Assembly: GCF_003258945.1 (NCBI RefSeq)
Contig: NZ_QLIX01000028.1
Span: 1 to 53,489 of the forward strand
DNA: 53,489 bases
Reading direction: 5' to 3'
Source of the DNA: Roseicella frigidaeris
GTDB taxonomy: Bacteria; Pseudomonadota; Alphaproteobacteria; Acetobacterales; Acetobacteraceae
Below, piece by piece: positions 17,557 to 25,927 of this stretch. Below the pieces are notes generated by a model, which saw only the letters and a list, made by a program, of their open reading frames with translations, had not been told where the DNA came from and searched no databases. Made by a program: the position numbers and the translations under genes. Position 1 is the stretch's first letter; each line of letters starts with the position of its first letter.

Positions 17557-18042
17557 TCAGCCCGGCAGGTCGGCGACGCCGCCGAGCCCGAGCCGCGCCC
17601 CGGCGGCGGCGCGGGCCGCCGGGTCCAGTAGATCGGCGAGGCTCAGCCCGTCCAGCACCGCCAGGAAGGCGGCCATCGCCCGGCCGAGCGCCGATTGCAG
17701 GCGGCAGGCGCCGGCGAGGACGCAGCGCTGCCCGGTCTGGTCGCCGCAGGGATCGCCTTCGGGGGAGAAGCAGGCGACGAGGGCCAGGTCCTCCTCGGTC
17801 GCCCGCAGCACCGCGCCCAGCCGGATGGCCTCGGGCGGCCGCGCCAGCACCAACCCGCCGCCGCGCCCGCGCCGCGTCTCGATGAAGCCGGCGCCGGCGA
17901 GGCGCTGCACCACCTTGTCCAGATGGTTGCCGGAGATCCGCCAGGCGCTGGCGATCGCCTCGGTCTGCACGCGCTGGCCCGGGTGCAGAGCGAGGTGGAT
18001 CAGGGTGCGGAAGGCGAGGTCGGAATGCAGCGTCAGGCGCAT
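17557..18042 (-). CDS. nsrR: Rrf2 family regulator, NsrR-like
   Basis: This 161-residue protein begins MRLTLHSDLAFRTLIHLALH, with a winged helix (AIASAWRISGNHLDKVVQRL) and the wing TRRGRGGGLVLARPPE, all typical of NsrR. The iron-sulfur cysteines lie in ACFSPEGDPCGDQTGQRC and VLAGACRL. Compared with the common NsrR spacing there is an extra segment of about nine residues and a fourth cysteine. NsrR senses nitric oxide through its cluster and represses hmp. The divergent neighbour is hmp, with an AT-rich inverted repeat between them, so the assignment fits the context. The start is set by homology; a longer frame would run into the operator. Confidence 0.82.
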   Translation of the reverse strand: MRLTLHSDLAFRTLIHLALHPGQRVQTEAIASAWRISGNHLDKVVQRLAGAGFIETRRGRGGGLVLARPPEAIRLGAVLRATEEDLALVACFSPEGDPCGDQTGQRCVLAGACRLQSALGRAMAAFLAVLDGLSLADLLDPAARAAAGARLGLGGVADLPG

Positions 18043-18082
18043 GGCTCGCCGCAATAGATCGCATGCCGGGGCCGGACCGCAA

Positions 18083-18106
18083 GGTATAAGGAGTATAAAA
18101 TATACC
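18083..18106 (+). promoter_or_regulatory. Candidate NsrR operator / hmp promoter
   Basis: In otherwise GC-rich DNA there is an AT-rich island with GGTATA (18083-18088) facing TATACC (18101-18106) and a tighter inverted repeat GTATAAAATATAC (18093-18105). It sits 17 bases before the hmp ATG and 40 bases from the nsrR start. Rrf2 regulators bind such AT-rich palindromes. The sequence shows the palindrome; NsrR binding is inferred. Confidence 0.6.
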
Positions 18107-18122
18107 ATATTAGGAGCGACCC

Positions 18123-19319
18123 ATGCCCCTCGCACCCGCCACCATCGCCCTGGTCAAGGCCAGCATCCCGGCCCTCGAGCAGCGCGGCCTCGACATCACC
18201 CGACGCATGTACGAGCGCATGTTTCGCAACCCGGCGATCCGCGACCTCTTCAACCAGTCGCATCACGGCGAGGCCGGGTCGCAGCCGAAGGCGCTGGCCG
18301 CCGCGGTGCTCGCCTATGCCCGGAACATCGACAACCTCGGCGCGCTCGGCGGGCTGGTGGAGCGGATCGCGCAGAAGCATGCCGGGCTGGTGATCCTGCC
18401 GGAGCACTACCCCTTCGTGGCCGAGGCTCTGCTCGGGGCGATCGGCGACGTGCTGGGCGCGGCGGCGACCCCGGAGCTCCTGGCCGCCTGGGGCGAGGCC
18501 TATTGGGCGCTCGCCGACATCCTCATCAGCCGCGAGGCGCAGATCTATCGCGGCCTCGCCGAGACCCGGGGCGGCTGGACCGGCTGGCGGCGCTTCCGCA
18601 TCGCCGGGCGGCAGCGGGAGAGCGAGGTGATCGCCTCCTTCTACCTGGTGCCGGAGGATGGCGGACCGGTCCTGTCGCACCGGCCGGGCCAGTATCTCAC
18701 CTTCCGCCTGCACATCCCCGGGCACGGACCGCTCAAGCGCAATTACAGCATCTCCTCCGCCCCGAGCGATCGCGGCTACCGGATCAGCGTGAAGCGGGAA
18801 GGGCAGGGCATCGTCTCGAACTGGCTGCATGACGCGGCGAGCCCCGGGACGGTGCTCGAGGTCGCCGCCCCGGCCGGGGATTTCGTCCTGGCGGAGGCGC
18901 CGCAGCGGCCGGTGGTGCTGGTCTCGGGCGGGGTCGGGCTGACGCCGCTGCTCTCCATGCTGGAGACCATCGCGGAGCGGCACCCGGCGCTCGAGACGCA
19001 TTGGGTGCATGGCGCGCTCGACGGCGCCGTCCAGGCCTTCGGCCCGCGGGTGCAGGCCCTCGCCGCGCGGCATGGCCGGCTGCGCGCCACCACCTTCCAC
19101 GCGGCGCCGCGCCCGGAGGATCGGGGGTTGGCCGAGCCCGGCCTGATCACCCTCGACTGGCTGCGCCGCAACACGCCGGTCGCCGAGGCCGACCTCTATC
19201 TCTGCGGCCCGAGGCCCTTCCTGCGGGACCTGGTCGGCGGCTTGCTCGCGGCCGGCCTGCCGGCCGAGCGGCTGCACCATGAGGTCTTCGGCCCGGCCGA
19301 CGCCCTGCTGGCGGCCTGA
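18123..19319 (+). CDS. hmp: Flavohemoprotein, nitric oxide dioxygenase
   Basis: This is 398 residues in the standard Hmp order. The globin domain (about 1-140) has the proximal histidine in ERIAQKHAGLVI and the YPFVAEALL segment. The FAD domain has PGQYLTFRL and the RNYSISSAP flavin motif. The NAD domain has GGVGLTPLLSML and YLCGPRPFLRDL. It oxidises NO to nitrate with O2 and NAD(P)H in the cytoplasm. The ribosome site TAGGAG lies before the ATG, within the AT-rich control region shared with the divergent NsrR-like repressor, so NO-inducible expression is expected. Confidence 0.93.
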   Translation: MPLAPATIALVKASIPALEQRGLDITRRMYERMFRNPAIRDLFNQSHHGEAGSQPKALAAAVLAYARNIDNLGALGGLVERIAQKHAGLVILPEHYPFVAEALLGAIGDVLGAAATPELLAAWGEAYWALADILISREAQIYRGLAETRGGWTGWRRFRIAGRQRESEVIASFYLVPEDGGPVLSHRPGQYLTFRLHIPGHGPLKRNYSISSAPSDRGYRISVKREGQGIVSNWLHDAASPGTVLEVAAPAGDFVLAEAPQRPVVLVSGGVGLTPLLSMLETIAERHPALETHWVHGALDGAVQAFGPRVQALAARHGRLRATTFHAAPRPEDRGLAEPGLITLDWLRRNTPVAEADLYLCGPRPFLRDLVGGLLAAGLPAERLHHEVFGPADALLAA

Positions 19320-19320
19320 G

Positions 19321-19358
19321 CGGCCGCCCGGGCCGCCATCCTGTCGCGGGGGCGGCCG
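19321..19358 (+). terminator. Possible hairpin terminator after hmp
   Basis: CGGCCGCC (19321-19328) pairs with GGCGGCCG (19351-19358) directly behind the hmp stop and before argS. No T-run follows, so it is a weak intrinsic terminator at best. Confidence 0.3.
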
Positions 19359-19379
19359 CCCTGCTACACCCGCGCGACC

Positions 19380-21164
19380 ATGACCGACCACGACATCTTC
19401 GCCGCCCTCCGCGCCCGGACCGTCGCCCTCCTCGCCGAGCTGCTGCCCGACCTGCCCGGCGAGGCCTTCGCCCGCGTGCAGATGGAGCCGCCGCGCGACC
19501 CGAGCCATGGCGACATGGCGACGAATGCGGCCCTCGTCGTGGCCAAGCAGGCGCGGCAGGCGCCGCCGCGGCTGGCGGCGGCGCTGGCCGAGCGGCTGGC
19601 GGCGCTGCCCGAGGTGGAGAGCGCCACGCCGGCCGGCCCCGGCTTCGTCAACCTGCGGCTGCGCGACGCCTTCCTGCTCGCCCAGGTTCCGGTGATCCTG
19701 GCCGAGGGCGAGCGCTATGGCGACGGCCAGGCCGGCGCGGCGCGGCGGGTCGATGTGGAGTACGTCTCGGCCAACCCGACCGGGCCGATGCATGTCGGCC
19801 ATTGCCGCGGCGCGGTGGTCGGCGACGCGCTGGCCAACCTGCTGGCCAAGGCCGGCTGGGCGGTGACGAAGGAATATTACGTCAACGATGCCGGGGCGCA
19901 GGTGCAGGCGCTCGGCTACGCCGCCTATTGGCGCTACCTGCAGGCGCTCGGCACGACCATGGGCGAGGCCGAGTACGCCGCCCTCGTCCCCGGCGGGCTG
20001 CAGTATCGCGGCGAATACCTGATCCTGGTCGGCGAGGCGCTGCGGGTGCGCTTCGGCGACAGCCTGGCGCGGCGCGACGACGCCCATGGCTTCGGCATGC
20101 GCGACCCCGGCGAATGGCTCGACACGGTGCGGGAATTCGCGGTCGGCCGGATGATGGAGATGATCCGCGAGGATCTCGCCGCGCTCGGTGTCCACCAGGA
20201 TGTCTTCGTCAGCGAGGCCGCGCTGGTGCGCGCCGGCAAGCTGGAGCAGGCCGAGGCGCTGTTGGCGGGGAAGGGGCTGATCTATCGCGGCGTGCTGGAG
20301 CCGCCGAAGGGCAAGACGCCGGAGGATTGGGAGCCGCGCGAGCAGACGCTGTTCCGCGCCACGCAATTCGGCGACGAGGTGGACCGGCCGCTGCGCAAGT
20401 CCGACGGCAGCGGCACCTATTTCGCCAACGACATCGCCAACCACCTGCACAAGATCGAGCGCGGCTTCGCCGAGCTGGTGCATGTCTGGGGCGCCGACCA
20501 TGGCGGCTACGTCAAGCGCATGCAGGCCGCCGTCGCGGCGCTCTCCGGCGGCACCGTGCCGCTCGATGTCGTGCTGACGCAGATCGTGCATGTGGTGAAG
20601 GACGGCCAGCCGGTGCGCATGAGCAAGCGGGCCGGCACCTATGTGACGCTGCGCGACCTGATCGACGAGGTGGGGCGCGACGCGGTGCGCTTCACCATGC
20701 TCGCGCGCAAGGCCGACGCGCAGATGGAATTCGACCTCGACAAGGTGGTGGAGCAGTCGCGCGACAATCCCGTCTTCTACGTGCAGTATGCGCATGCCCG
20801 CATCCGCAGCGTGCTGCGCCAGGCCGGCGATCCACCGGCAGGCGATCTGGCCCTGGCGACGCTCGACAGCCTGAGCGAGCCGGCGGAACTCGCGCTGCTG
20901 CGCCGCCTGACCACCTGGCCGCGCATCGTGGAAGCCGCCGCCCTGGCCCGCGAGCCGCACCGAATCGCGTTTTTTCTCCATGACTTGGCCAGCGACTTTC
21001 ATGTACTGTGGAACAAGGGTCGCGAGGACGCGACCCTGCGATTCATCCGCCCGGATGAGCCGGAGGCGACACGGGCCAGGCTGGCCCTGGTCGCCGCCAC
21101 GGGGACGGTCATCCGTTCGGGCCTCGCGGTGATGGGGGTCACGCCCGTCGAGGAGATGCGGTGA
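19380..21164 (+). CDS. argS: Arginyl-tRNA synthetase
   Basis: This is a 594-residue class I synthetase charging tRNA-Arg. The N-terminal additional domain is present (about 1-115), followed by the HIGH-type motif VSANPTGPMHVGHCRGAV, the catalytic core with HVWGADHGGYVKRM, the KMSKS-type motif RMSKRAGTYV, and the DALR anticodon-binding domain (FYVQYAHARIRSVLRQA). The length is normal. It heads the cluster argS, SPOR protein, nagZ, M50 protease, scpA, scpB, with overlapping or near-touching genes; its TGA overlaps the next GTG by four bases. The arrangement is common in Alphaproteobacteria. Confidence 0.96.
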   Translation: MTDHDIFAALRARTVALLAELLPDLPGEAFARVQMEPPRDPSHGDMATNAALVVAKQARQAPPRLAAALAERLAALPEVESATPAGPGFVNLRLRDAFLLAQVPVILAEGERYGDGQAGAARRVDVEYVSANPTGPMHVGHCRGAVVGDALANLLAKAGWAVTKEYYVNDAGAQVQALGYAAYWRYLQALGTTMGEAEYAALVPGGLQYRGEYLILVGEALRVRFGDSLARRDDAHGFGMRDPGEWLDTVREFAVGRMMEMIREDLAALGVHQDVFVSEAALVRAGKLEQAEALLAGKGLIYRGVLEPPKGKTPEDWEPREQTLFRATQFGDEVDRPLRKSDGSGTYFANDIANHLHKIERGFAELVHVWGADHGGYVKRMQAAVAALSGGTVPLDVVLTQIVHVVKDGQPVRMSKRAGTYVTLRDLIDEVGRDAVRFTMLARKADAQMEFDLDKVVEQSRDNPVFYVQYAHARIRSVLRQAGDPPAGDLALATLDSLSEPAELALLRRLTTWPRIVEAAALAREPHRIAFFLHDLASDFHVLWNKGREDATLRFIRPDEPEATRARLALVAATGTVIRSGLAVMGVTPVEEMR

Positions 21165-21955
21165 GCGATCTGACTGTACCCTCCTGGCGCCCGCGCCAGG
21201 AGCGACAAGGGCCGTCCTGGCGCATGCTGGCCGTCGCCGGCGGCATGCTCGGCGCGGCGGCGCTGGCGGGCGCCGTCGCCTGGGGCCTCTCGCGCATGGG
21301 GCCGCGCCAGGTGCCGGTGATCGAGCCCGATCTGCGGCCGCTCAAGGTGCGGCCGGAGAATCCGGGCGGGTTGGTCGTACCGAACCAGGACCAGCTGGTG
21401 CTCGAGCCGGCGGCGGTGCGCCGCGAGGCGGAGCGCCGCAGCGGGCAGGCGCGGCTCGATGCCGGGCCGGAAATGCCGCAGCTCGACCTGCTGCGGCGCC
21501 AGGCCGCGCCACCGGCGCCGCCGCCCGCCCTGGCGTCGGAGAGCCCCGCCCCGGCCGCCGAGATGCCGCTGGTTGCGCCACAGGTCGCGCCGCCGGCCGC
21601 CGCCCCCGCCATGCCCGCGCCGCCTGTCGTCGCGGCCCCGGCGCCGGCCGTGCCGGTGCCGATGCCCGCCCCGCCGGTGGCCGCCCCGCGCCTCGCGCCC
21701 GTCGCCGGCGGCAAGGCGCTGATCCAGCTCGGCGCCCTGCCCAGCGAGGAGGCCGCCCGTGGCGAATGGGAGCGGCTGGCGAAGCGGGTGCCGGAGCTCG
21801 CTGGCTTCCAACCGCGCATCAGCCGTGTCGAGCGCGACGGCCAGTCGCCGCTCTTCCGCCTGCGCGTCGGCGGCCTCGCCGATGCCGGCGCCGCCAAGGC
21901 GCTCTGCGAGGCGGTGAAGGCCGGCGGCGGCGCCTGCCTTGCCATCGGAGGCTAG
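21161..21955 (+). CDS. SPOR domain-containing membrane protein
   Basis: This 264-residue protein has a cytoplasmic N-terminus, a single membrane helix (MLAVAGGMLGAAALAGAVAW, residues about 22-41), a long Pro/Ala-rich periplasmic linker (about 105-180), and a C-terminal SPOR domain (KALIQLGALPSEEAARGEW to GGACLAI). SPOR domains bind denuded peptidoglycan at division septa. The next gene, nagZ, recycles cell-wall sugars, so a cell-wall role is likely. Translation starts at GTG in a GTGA overlap with argS. Confidence 0.85.
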   Translation: MSDLTVPSWRPRQERQGPSWRMLAVAGGMLGAAALAGAVAWGLSRMGPRQVPVIEPDLRPLKVRPENPGGLVVPNQDQLVLEPAAVRREAERRSGQARLDAGPEMPQLDLLRRQAAPPAPPPALASESPAPAAEMPLVAPQVAPPAAAPAMPAPPVVAAPAPAVPVPMPAPPVAAPRLAPVAGGKALIQLGALPSEEAARGEWERLAKRVPELAGFQPRISRVERDGQSPLFRLRVGGLADAGAAKALCEAVKAGGGACLAIGG

Positions 21956-21959
21956 CCAG

Positions 21960-22961
21960 GTGCCGCAGCGCCCACGCGCCGCCATCGTCGGCATCGCCGG
22001 GCCGCGGCTCGCGGCGGAGGAGATCGCCCTCTTCCGCGCCGCGCCGCCGCTCGGCGCCATCCTCTTCGCCCGCAACATCCGCGACCCGGAGCAGCTCCGC
22101 GGCCTGACCGCCGATCTGCGCGACCTGCTCGGCGCCGGGGCGCCGATCCTGGTCGACCAGGAGGGCGGCAGGGTCGCCCGGCTGCGGCCGCCGCACTGGC
22201 CGGAATTCGCCCCCGCCGCCGCCTTCACCGGCGGCCCGGCCGAGGCGGCGCAGGCCAATGCCGCCCTGCTCGGCCTTGCCTGCGCCGGCGTCGGCTTCGA
22301 CGTGGTCTGCGCGCCGGTGCTCGACCTGCGCCTGCCGGGGGCGCATGACATCATCGGCGACCGCTCCTTCGGCGAGGATCCGGCGGAGGTGGCCCGGCTC
22401 GGCCTCGCCACGGTCGAAGGGCTGCAGCAGGCTGGCTGCATCCCGGTGATCAAGCACATCCCCGGCCATGGCCGCGCCCTGGCGGACAGCCATCTGGAGC
22501 TGCCGCGCGTCACCGCCGGCACCGAGGCGCTGGCGCTCGACTGCGCTCCCTTCGCCGCGCTGGCGGATGCCGGCGCCTGGGCGATGACCGCGCACATCCT
22601 CTACGAGGCGCTGGATGCCGAACGGCCGGCGACGCTCTCGCCGCGGGTCATCGCGGAGGTGATCCGCCGGGCCATTGGCTTCGACGGCGTGCTCGTCAGC
22701 GACGATCTCTGCATGAAGGCGCTCCGCGGCGAGGCGGGGGCGCTGGCGGCGGCCTCGATCGCCGCCGGCTGCGACCTCGTGCTGCACTGCAACGGCGTCC
22801 TCGCCGAGACCGCCGCCGCCCTGGCCGGCTGCCCGGCGCTGTCGGAGGAGGCGGAGTCGCGCCTCGCCGATGCGCGGGCCGCGACCCGGGCGCGCCGCCG
22901 GCCGCTCGATCCGGGCCGACTCGCTGCGGCGCGGGACGCCTGGCTGGTGCCGGTCGCGTGA
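21960..22961 (+). CDS. nagZ: Beta-N-acetylhexosaminidase (GH3)
   Basis: This 333-residue glycoside hydrolase family 3 enzyme removes GlcNAc from anhydro-muropeptides during cell-wall recycling in the cytoplasm. Diagnostic segments are ILVDQEGGRVARLRPPHWPE, IIGDRSFGEDPAEVA, the catalytic-loop motif IKHIPGHGRALADSHLELP with the Asp-His pair, and the nucleophile loop GVLVSDDLCMKAL. There is no signal peptide, in line with a cytoplasmic enzyme. The GTG at 21960 is 4 bases after the SPOR gene; its stop overlaps the M50 protease start by four bases. Confidence 0.93.
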   Translation: MPQRPRAAIVGIAGPRLAAEEIALFRAAPPLGAILFARNIRDPEQLRGLTADLRDLLGAGAPILVDQEGGRVARLRPPHWPEFAPAAAFTGGPAEAAQANAALLGLACAGVGFDVVCAPVLDLRLPGAHDIIGDRSFGEDPAEVARLGLATVEGLQQAGCIPVIKHIPGHGRALADSHLELPRVTAGTEALALDCAPFAALADAGAWAMTAHILYEALDAERPATLSPRVIAEVIRRAIGFDGVLVSDDLCMKALRGEAGALAAASIAAGCDLVLHCNGVLAETAAALAGCPALSEEAESRLADARAATRARRRPLDPGRLAAARDAWLVPVA

Positions 22962-23674
22962 CCGGGGGCGCCGGCTGGCTGCCGGAGCTGCTCACCGCGA
23001 TCATCGCCTCGGTCCTCGCCATCACGCTGCACGAGGCGGCGCATGGCTATGCGGCGCTCGGCCTCGGCGACGACACGGCCAAGCGGATGGGGCGGCTCAG
23101 CCTCAACCCGCTGCGGCATGTTGATCAGGTCGGGACCATCCTGCTGCCGGGCTTCCTGCTGCTCGTCCAGCTCCTGACCATCGGGCGGGTGGAGTTCATG
23201 TTCGGCTGGGCGAAGCCGGTGCCGGTGGATGTCACGCATATGCGCCGGCCGCTGCAGGGCATGATGCTGGTCGCCGCCGCCGGGCCGGCGATGAATTTCT
23301 TCCTTGCCTGGCTGGCCGGGCTGCTGGTGCATCCGGTGGAGAGCGGGGGCGCTTTCCTCTCGCCGGACTCGCTCGGCATCCTCTATCGCTTCCTCGGACT
23401 TTGCATCCTGGCGAATCTGGTCCTGGGGTTGTTCAACCTGCTTCCCATCCCGCCGCTCGACGGCGGACGCATCCTGGCCGGTCTGCTGCCGCGCTCCCTG
23501 GCGCTGCCCTATATGCGGCTGGAGCGCTGGGGCATCCTGATCGTGCTGTTCGGCGTCTTCCTGCTGCCGCGGCTGGTCGATGGCTTCGATCCCGTCGGCT
23601 GGGCGCTGCGCAACGTCGTCGCCTTCGCCTTCAACCTGGTGCTGCTGCTCTCGGGCAACGGGAGCGGCGGATGA
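22958..23674 (+). CDS. Site-2 protease-like M50 membrane metalloprotease
   Basis: This 238-residue protein has about six membrane helices. The zinc motif HEAAH lies at residues 25-29 in helix 1, and the third ligand is the aspartate of NLLPIPPLDGGRIL near the C-terminus. GPAMNFFLAW is the conserved third motif. There is no PDZ domain, so this belongs to the compact M50B group of intramembrane proteases. The substrate is unknown. This compact protease often precedes scpA in Alphaproteobacteria. The GTG start overlaps nagZ by four bases and the stop overlaps scpA. Confidence 0.88.
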   Translation: MTGGAGWLPELLTAIIASVLAITLHEAAHGYAALGLGDDTAKRMGRLSLNPLRHVDQVGTILLPGFLLLVQLLTIGRVEFMFGWAKPVPVDVTHMRRPLQGMMLVAAAGPAMNFFLAWLAGLLVHPVESGGAFLSPDSLGILYRFLGLCILANLVLGLFNLLPIPPLDGGRILAGLLPRSLALPYMRLERWGILIVLFGVFLLPRLVDGFDPVGWALRNVVAFAFNLVLLLSGNGSGG

Positions 23675-24444
23675 GCGGGCCCGCGGCGCCGACCTTGCAT
23701 CTGCGGCTGGAGGGCTTCGAGGGGCCGCTCGACCTGCTGCTCGACCTGGCGCGGGCGCAGAAGGTGGATCTGCACCGCATCTCCATCATCGATCTGGTGG
23801 ACCAGTTCCTCGCCGTGCTGGAACAGGCGCGGCGGGTGCGGCTGGAGCTGGCGGCGGACTGGCTGGTGATGGCCGCCTGGCTCGCCTGGCTGAAATCGCG
23901 CCTGCTGGTGCCCGATGACCCGGAGGGCGAGGAGGATGCCGAGGCGCTGGCGCAGGCGCTCACTGACCGGCTGGCGGAGCTGGCCCGGATGCGCGCCGCC
24001 GCGGCTTGGCTCGGAGAGCGGCTGCAGCTCGGCCGCGACGTCTTCCCCCGCGGCGCGCCGGAATCGCTGCGGGTCGAGGATCGCAGCGGCCTCGCCGCCG
24101 ACCTGCCGGCCCTGCTGCAGGCCTATGCCGCGGCGCGCCGGCGGGCGCTGGCGCGCCGGCCCTACACCCCGAAGCCGCGCAAGCTCTGGACGGTGCAGGA
24201 GGCGCTGGCGCAGCTCGGCCGGCTGGTCGGGGCGCTGCCGGACTGGTCGGTGCTGCAACGCTTCCTGCCCGATGGCCTGACCGATCCGGTGGAGCGCCGC
24301 GCCGCCATGGCGAGCACCCTGGTGGCGGCGCTGGAGACCGCCCGCGGCGGTGCCATCGAGCTGCGGCAGGAGCAGAGCTTCGGCCCCATCCTGATCCGCC
24401 GCCGCAGCCTGGGCGAGGAGTTGCCCGATGCCCGTGCCGCCTGA
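23671..24444 (+). CDS. scpA: Segregation and condensation protein A
   Basis: This is the 257-residue kleisin subunit of the SMC-ScpAB condensin. The N-terminal signature LRLEGFEGPLDLLLDLARAQ, then DLHRISIIDLVDQFLAVL, binds the SMC neck and ScpB. The AWLAWLKSRLLVPDD helix and the C-terminal winged helix follow. It bridges SMC heads during chromosome compaction and segregation. The ATG overlaps the protease stop (ATGA), and its 3' end overlaps scpB by 17 bases, so stoichiometric coupling with ScpB is likely. Confidence 0.93.
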   Translation: MSGPAAPTLHLRLEGFEGPLDLLLDLARAQKVDLHRISIIDLVDQFLAVLEQARRVRLELAADWLVMAAWLAWLKSRLLVPDDPEGEEDAEALAQALTDRLAELARMRAAAAWLGERLQLGRDVFPRGAPESLRVEDRSGLAADLPALLQAYAAARRRALARRPYTPKPRKLWTVQEALAQLGRLVGALPDWSVLQRFLPDGLTDPVERRAAMASTLVAALETARGGAIELRQEQSFGPILIRRRSLGEELPDARAA

Positions 24445-25138
24445 GGCGGCGGACGGGGCGCCGCCGCCCGCCGATGCCGATGTCGATGCCGCCGCGACCG
24501 GCCCGGCGGTGGCCGGCGGCGAGGCGGCCGCGGCCGATGGCCCCGCGCCGGCGGAGCCCGAGCAGCCGCCGCCCGATCCGGCGCTCTTCGCGCATGCGCT
24601 GCGGCTCGCCGAGGCGCTGGTCTTCGCCAGCGACCGGCCCGTCACCCCGCAGCGGCTGCAGCAGGCGCTGCCGCCCGGCCTCGATGCCCGCGCCGTGCTG
24701 ACCGCCCTCGCCGCGCACTGCGCCGACCGGCCGGTGCAGCTCGTCGAGGTCGCCGGCGGCTTCGCCTTCCGCACGGCGCCGGAGCTGGCGCCGGCGCTCA
24801 CCCGCGTGGTCGAGGTGCCGCGCCGCCTGCCGCGGGCGGCGATGGAGACGCTGGCCATCATCGCCTATCACCAGCCCGTGACGCGGGCCGAGGTGGAGGA
24901 GATCCGCGGCGCCAGCCTCTCGCAATCGACCCTGGAGGCGCTGCTGGAGATGGGGCTGATCGCGCCGCGTGGCCGCAAGGAGGTGCCGGGCCGGCCCAGC
25001 CTCTGGGGCACCACGCCGCGCTTCCTCGAGCAATTCGGCCTGCGGGCGCTCACCGACCTGCCGCGCCGGGAGGAGCTGGTGAACGAGCCGGGCGCGCCGC
25101 TGCTGGCGCCGGCCGGGGCCGACCCGCCGGCGGCGTGA
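24428..25138 (+). CDS. scpB: Segregation and condensation protein B
   Basis: This 236-residue protein has an acidic, Pro/Ala-rich N-terminal tail (about 1-50) before two winged-helix domains. Characteristic segments are HALRLAEALVFASDRPVT, RAAMETLAIIAYHQPVTRAEVEEIRG, LLEMGLIAPRGRKEVPGRPS and GTTPRFLEQFGL. It dimerises and binds ScpA in the condensin complex. The ATG lies 17 bases inside scpA. The N-terminal extension is longer than in many ScpB proteins and low in complexity. Confidence 0.93.
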   Translation: MPVPPEAADGAPPPADADVDAAATGPAVAGGEAAAADGPAPAEPEQPPPDPALFAHALRLAEALVFASDRPVTPQRLQQALPPGLDARAVLTALAAHCADRPVQLVEVAGGFAFRTAPELAPALTRVVEVPRRLPRAAMETLAIIAYHQPVTRAEVEEIRGASLSQSTLEALLEMGLIAPRGRKEVPGRPSLWGTTPRFLEQFGLRALTDLPRREELVNEPGAPLLAPAGADPPAA

Positions 25139-25382
25139 GACGGGTGCCGAGGGCCGCAAAGCTGGACGCCGGGTGACGCTTCGGTCGGATGGCGGGGCTG
25201 GCTTCGCATTCCTGCCCGCCACTGCCTAGATAAGGCCTGCGGCGCGGTCCGGGCCGCGTCGGTCGGGCGGCCGGGGTCCTCGCGGCGGGCGGGCGCTGAT
25301 TGTTGGAACCCGGGGTTCCTGCTAACGGAGGCGACCTTGCGGCGGCGGGGGGCTGGCCACCCGCACCGCGGTCGGAGACGTC

Positions 25383-25919
25383 ATGTTCGACCTTGCCTGG
25401 TCCGAGATTGCGTTGATCGGCGTGGTGGCGCTCGTCGTCATCGGCCCGAAGGACCTGCCGGAGGCCATCCGCGGCCTCGCGCGCGGGGTGCAGAAGCTGC
25501 GGCGCATGGCCGGGGAGTTCCAGAGCCAGGCGGACGAGCTGGTGCGCGAGGCCAATCTCGAGGAGGTCCGCAGCTCGATCAACGAGATCCGCAACTTCAA
25601 TTTCCGCGACACGGTCGAGCGGCATGTCGACAGCGACGGCACGATCCGGCGGAGCTTCACCGAGGATCCGTTGAAGACCGATTACGCGGCGCCCCCATCC
25701 GCCACCGCTGCAACACCGGCCGCGCCTGACGCCGCGCCGCCGGCCATGGAGGGGACAACGGCCTCCCCCGTCAGCGCCGAGCCGCCGCCGCCCGCCGTCC
25801 CGGCCTTCATCCCGCCCGCCTATGCGCCGCCGGCCGAGACGCCTGCCGCCGCCGGGCCGCCGGCGCCGCCCGCCTTCGTCCCGCCCGGCGAGACGCCGGC
25901 ACCGACCCACAAAGCCTGA
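25383..25919 (+). CDS. tatB: Sec-independent translocase protein TatB
   Basis: This 178-residue protein begins with one membrane helix (IALIGVVALVVIGPKDLPEAI), followed by the amphipathic helix RGLARGVQKLRRMAGEFQSQ. A C-terminal tail from about residue 105 is rich in Pro and Ala. The length, the P-K-D-LP hinge and the long tail indicate TatB rather than TatA. It binds twin-arginine signal peptides together with TatC, which follows 8 bases later. The 244-base gap upstream holds no tatA, unlike many alphaproteobacterial tatABC clusters. TatA must be elsewhere, or this protein may cover both roles. Confidence 0.9.
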   Translation: MFDLAWSEIALIGVVALVVIGPKDLPEAIRGLARGVQKLRRMAGEFQSQADELVREANLEEVRSSINEIRNFNFRDTVERHVDSDGTIRRSFTEDPLKTDYAAPPSATAATPAAPDAAPPAMEGTTASPVSAEPPPPAVPAFIPPAYAPPAETPAAAGPPAPPAFVPPGETPAPTHKA

Positions 25920-25927
25920 GCTGATCC

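Noticed and set aside
18033-21002. 989-codon minus-strand frame opposite hmp and argS
   Set aside because: It spans two certain genes on the other strand, shows no domain and has shadow-type composition.
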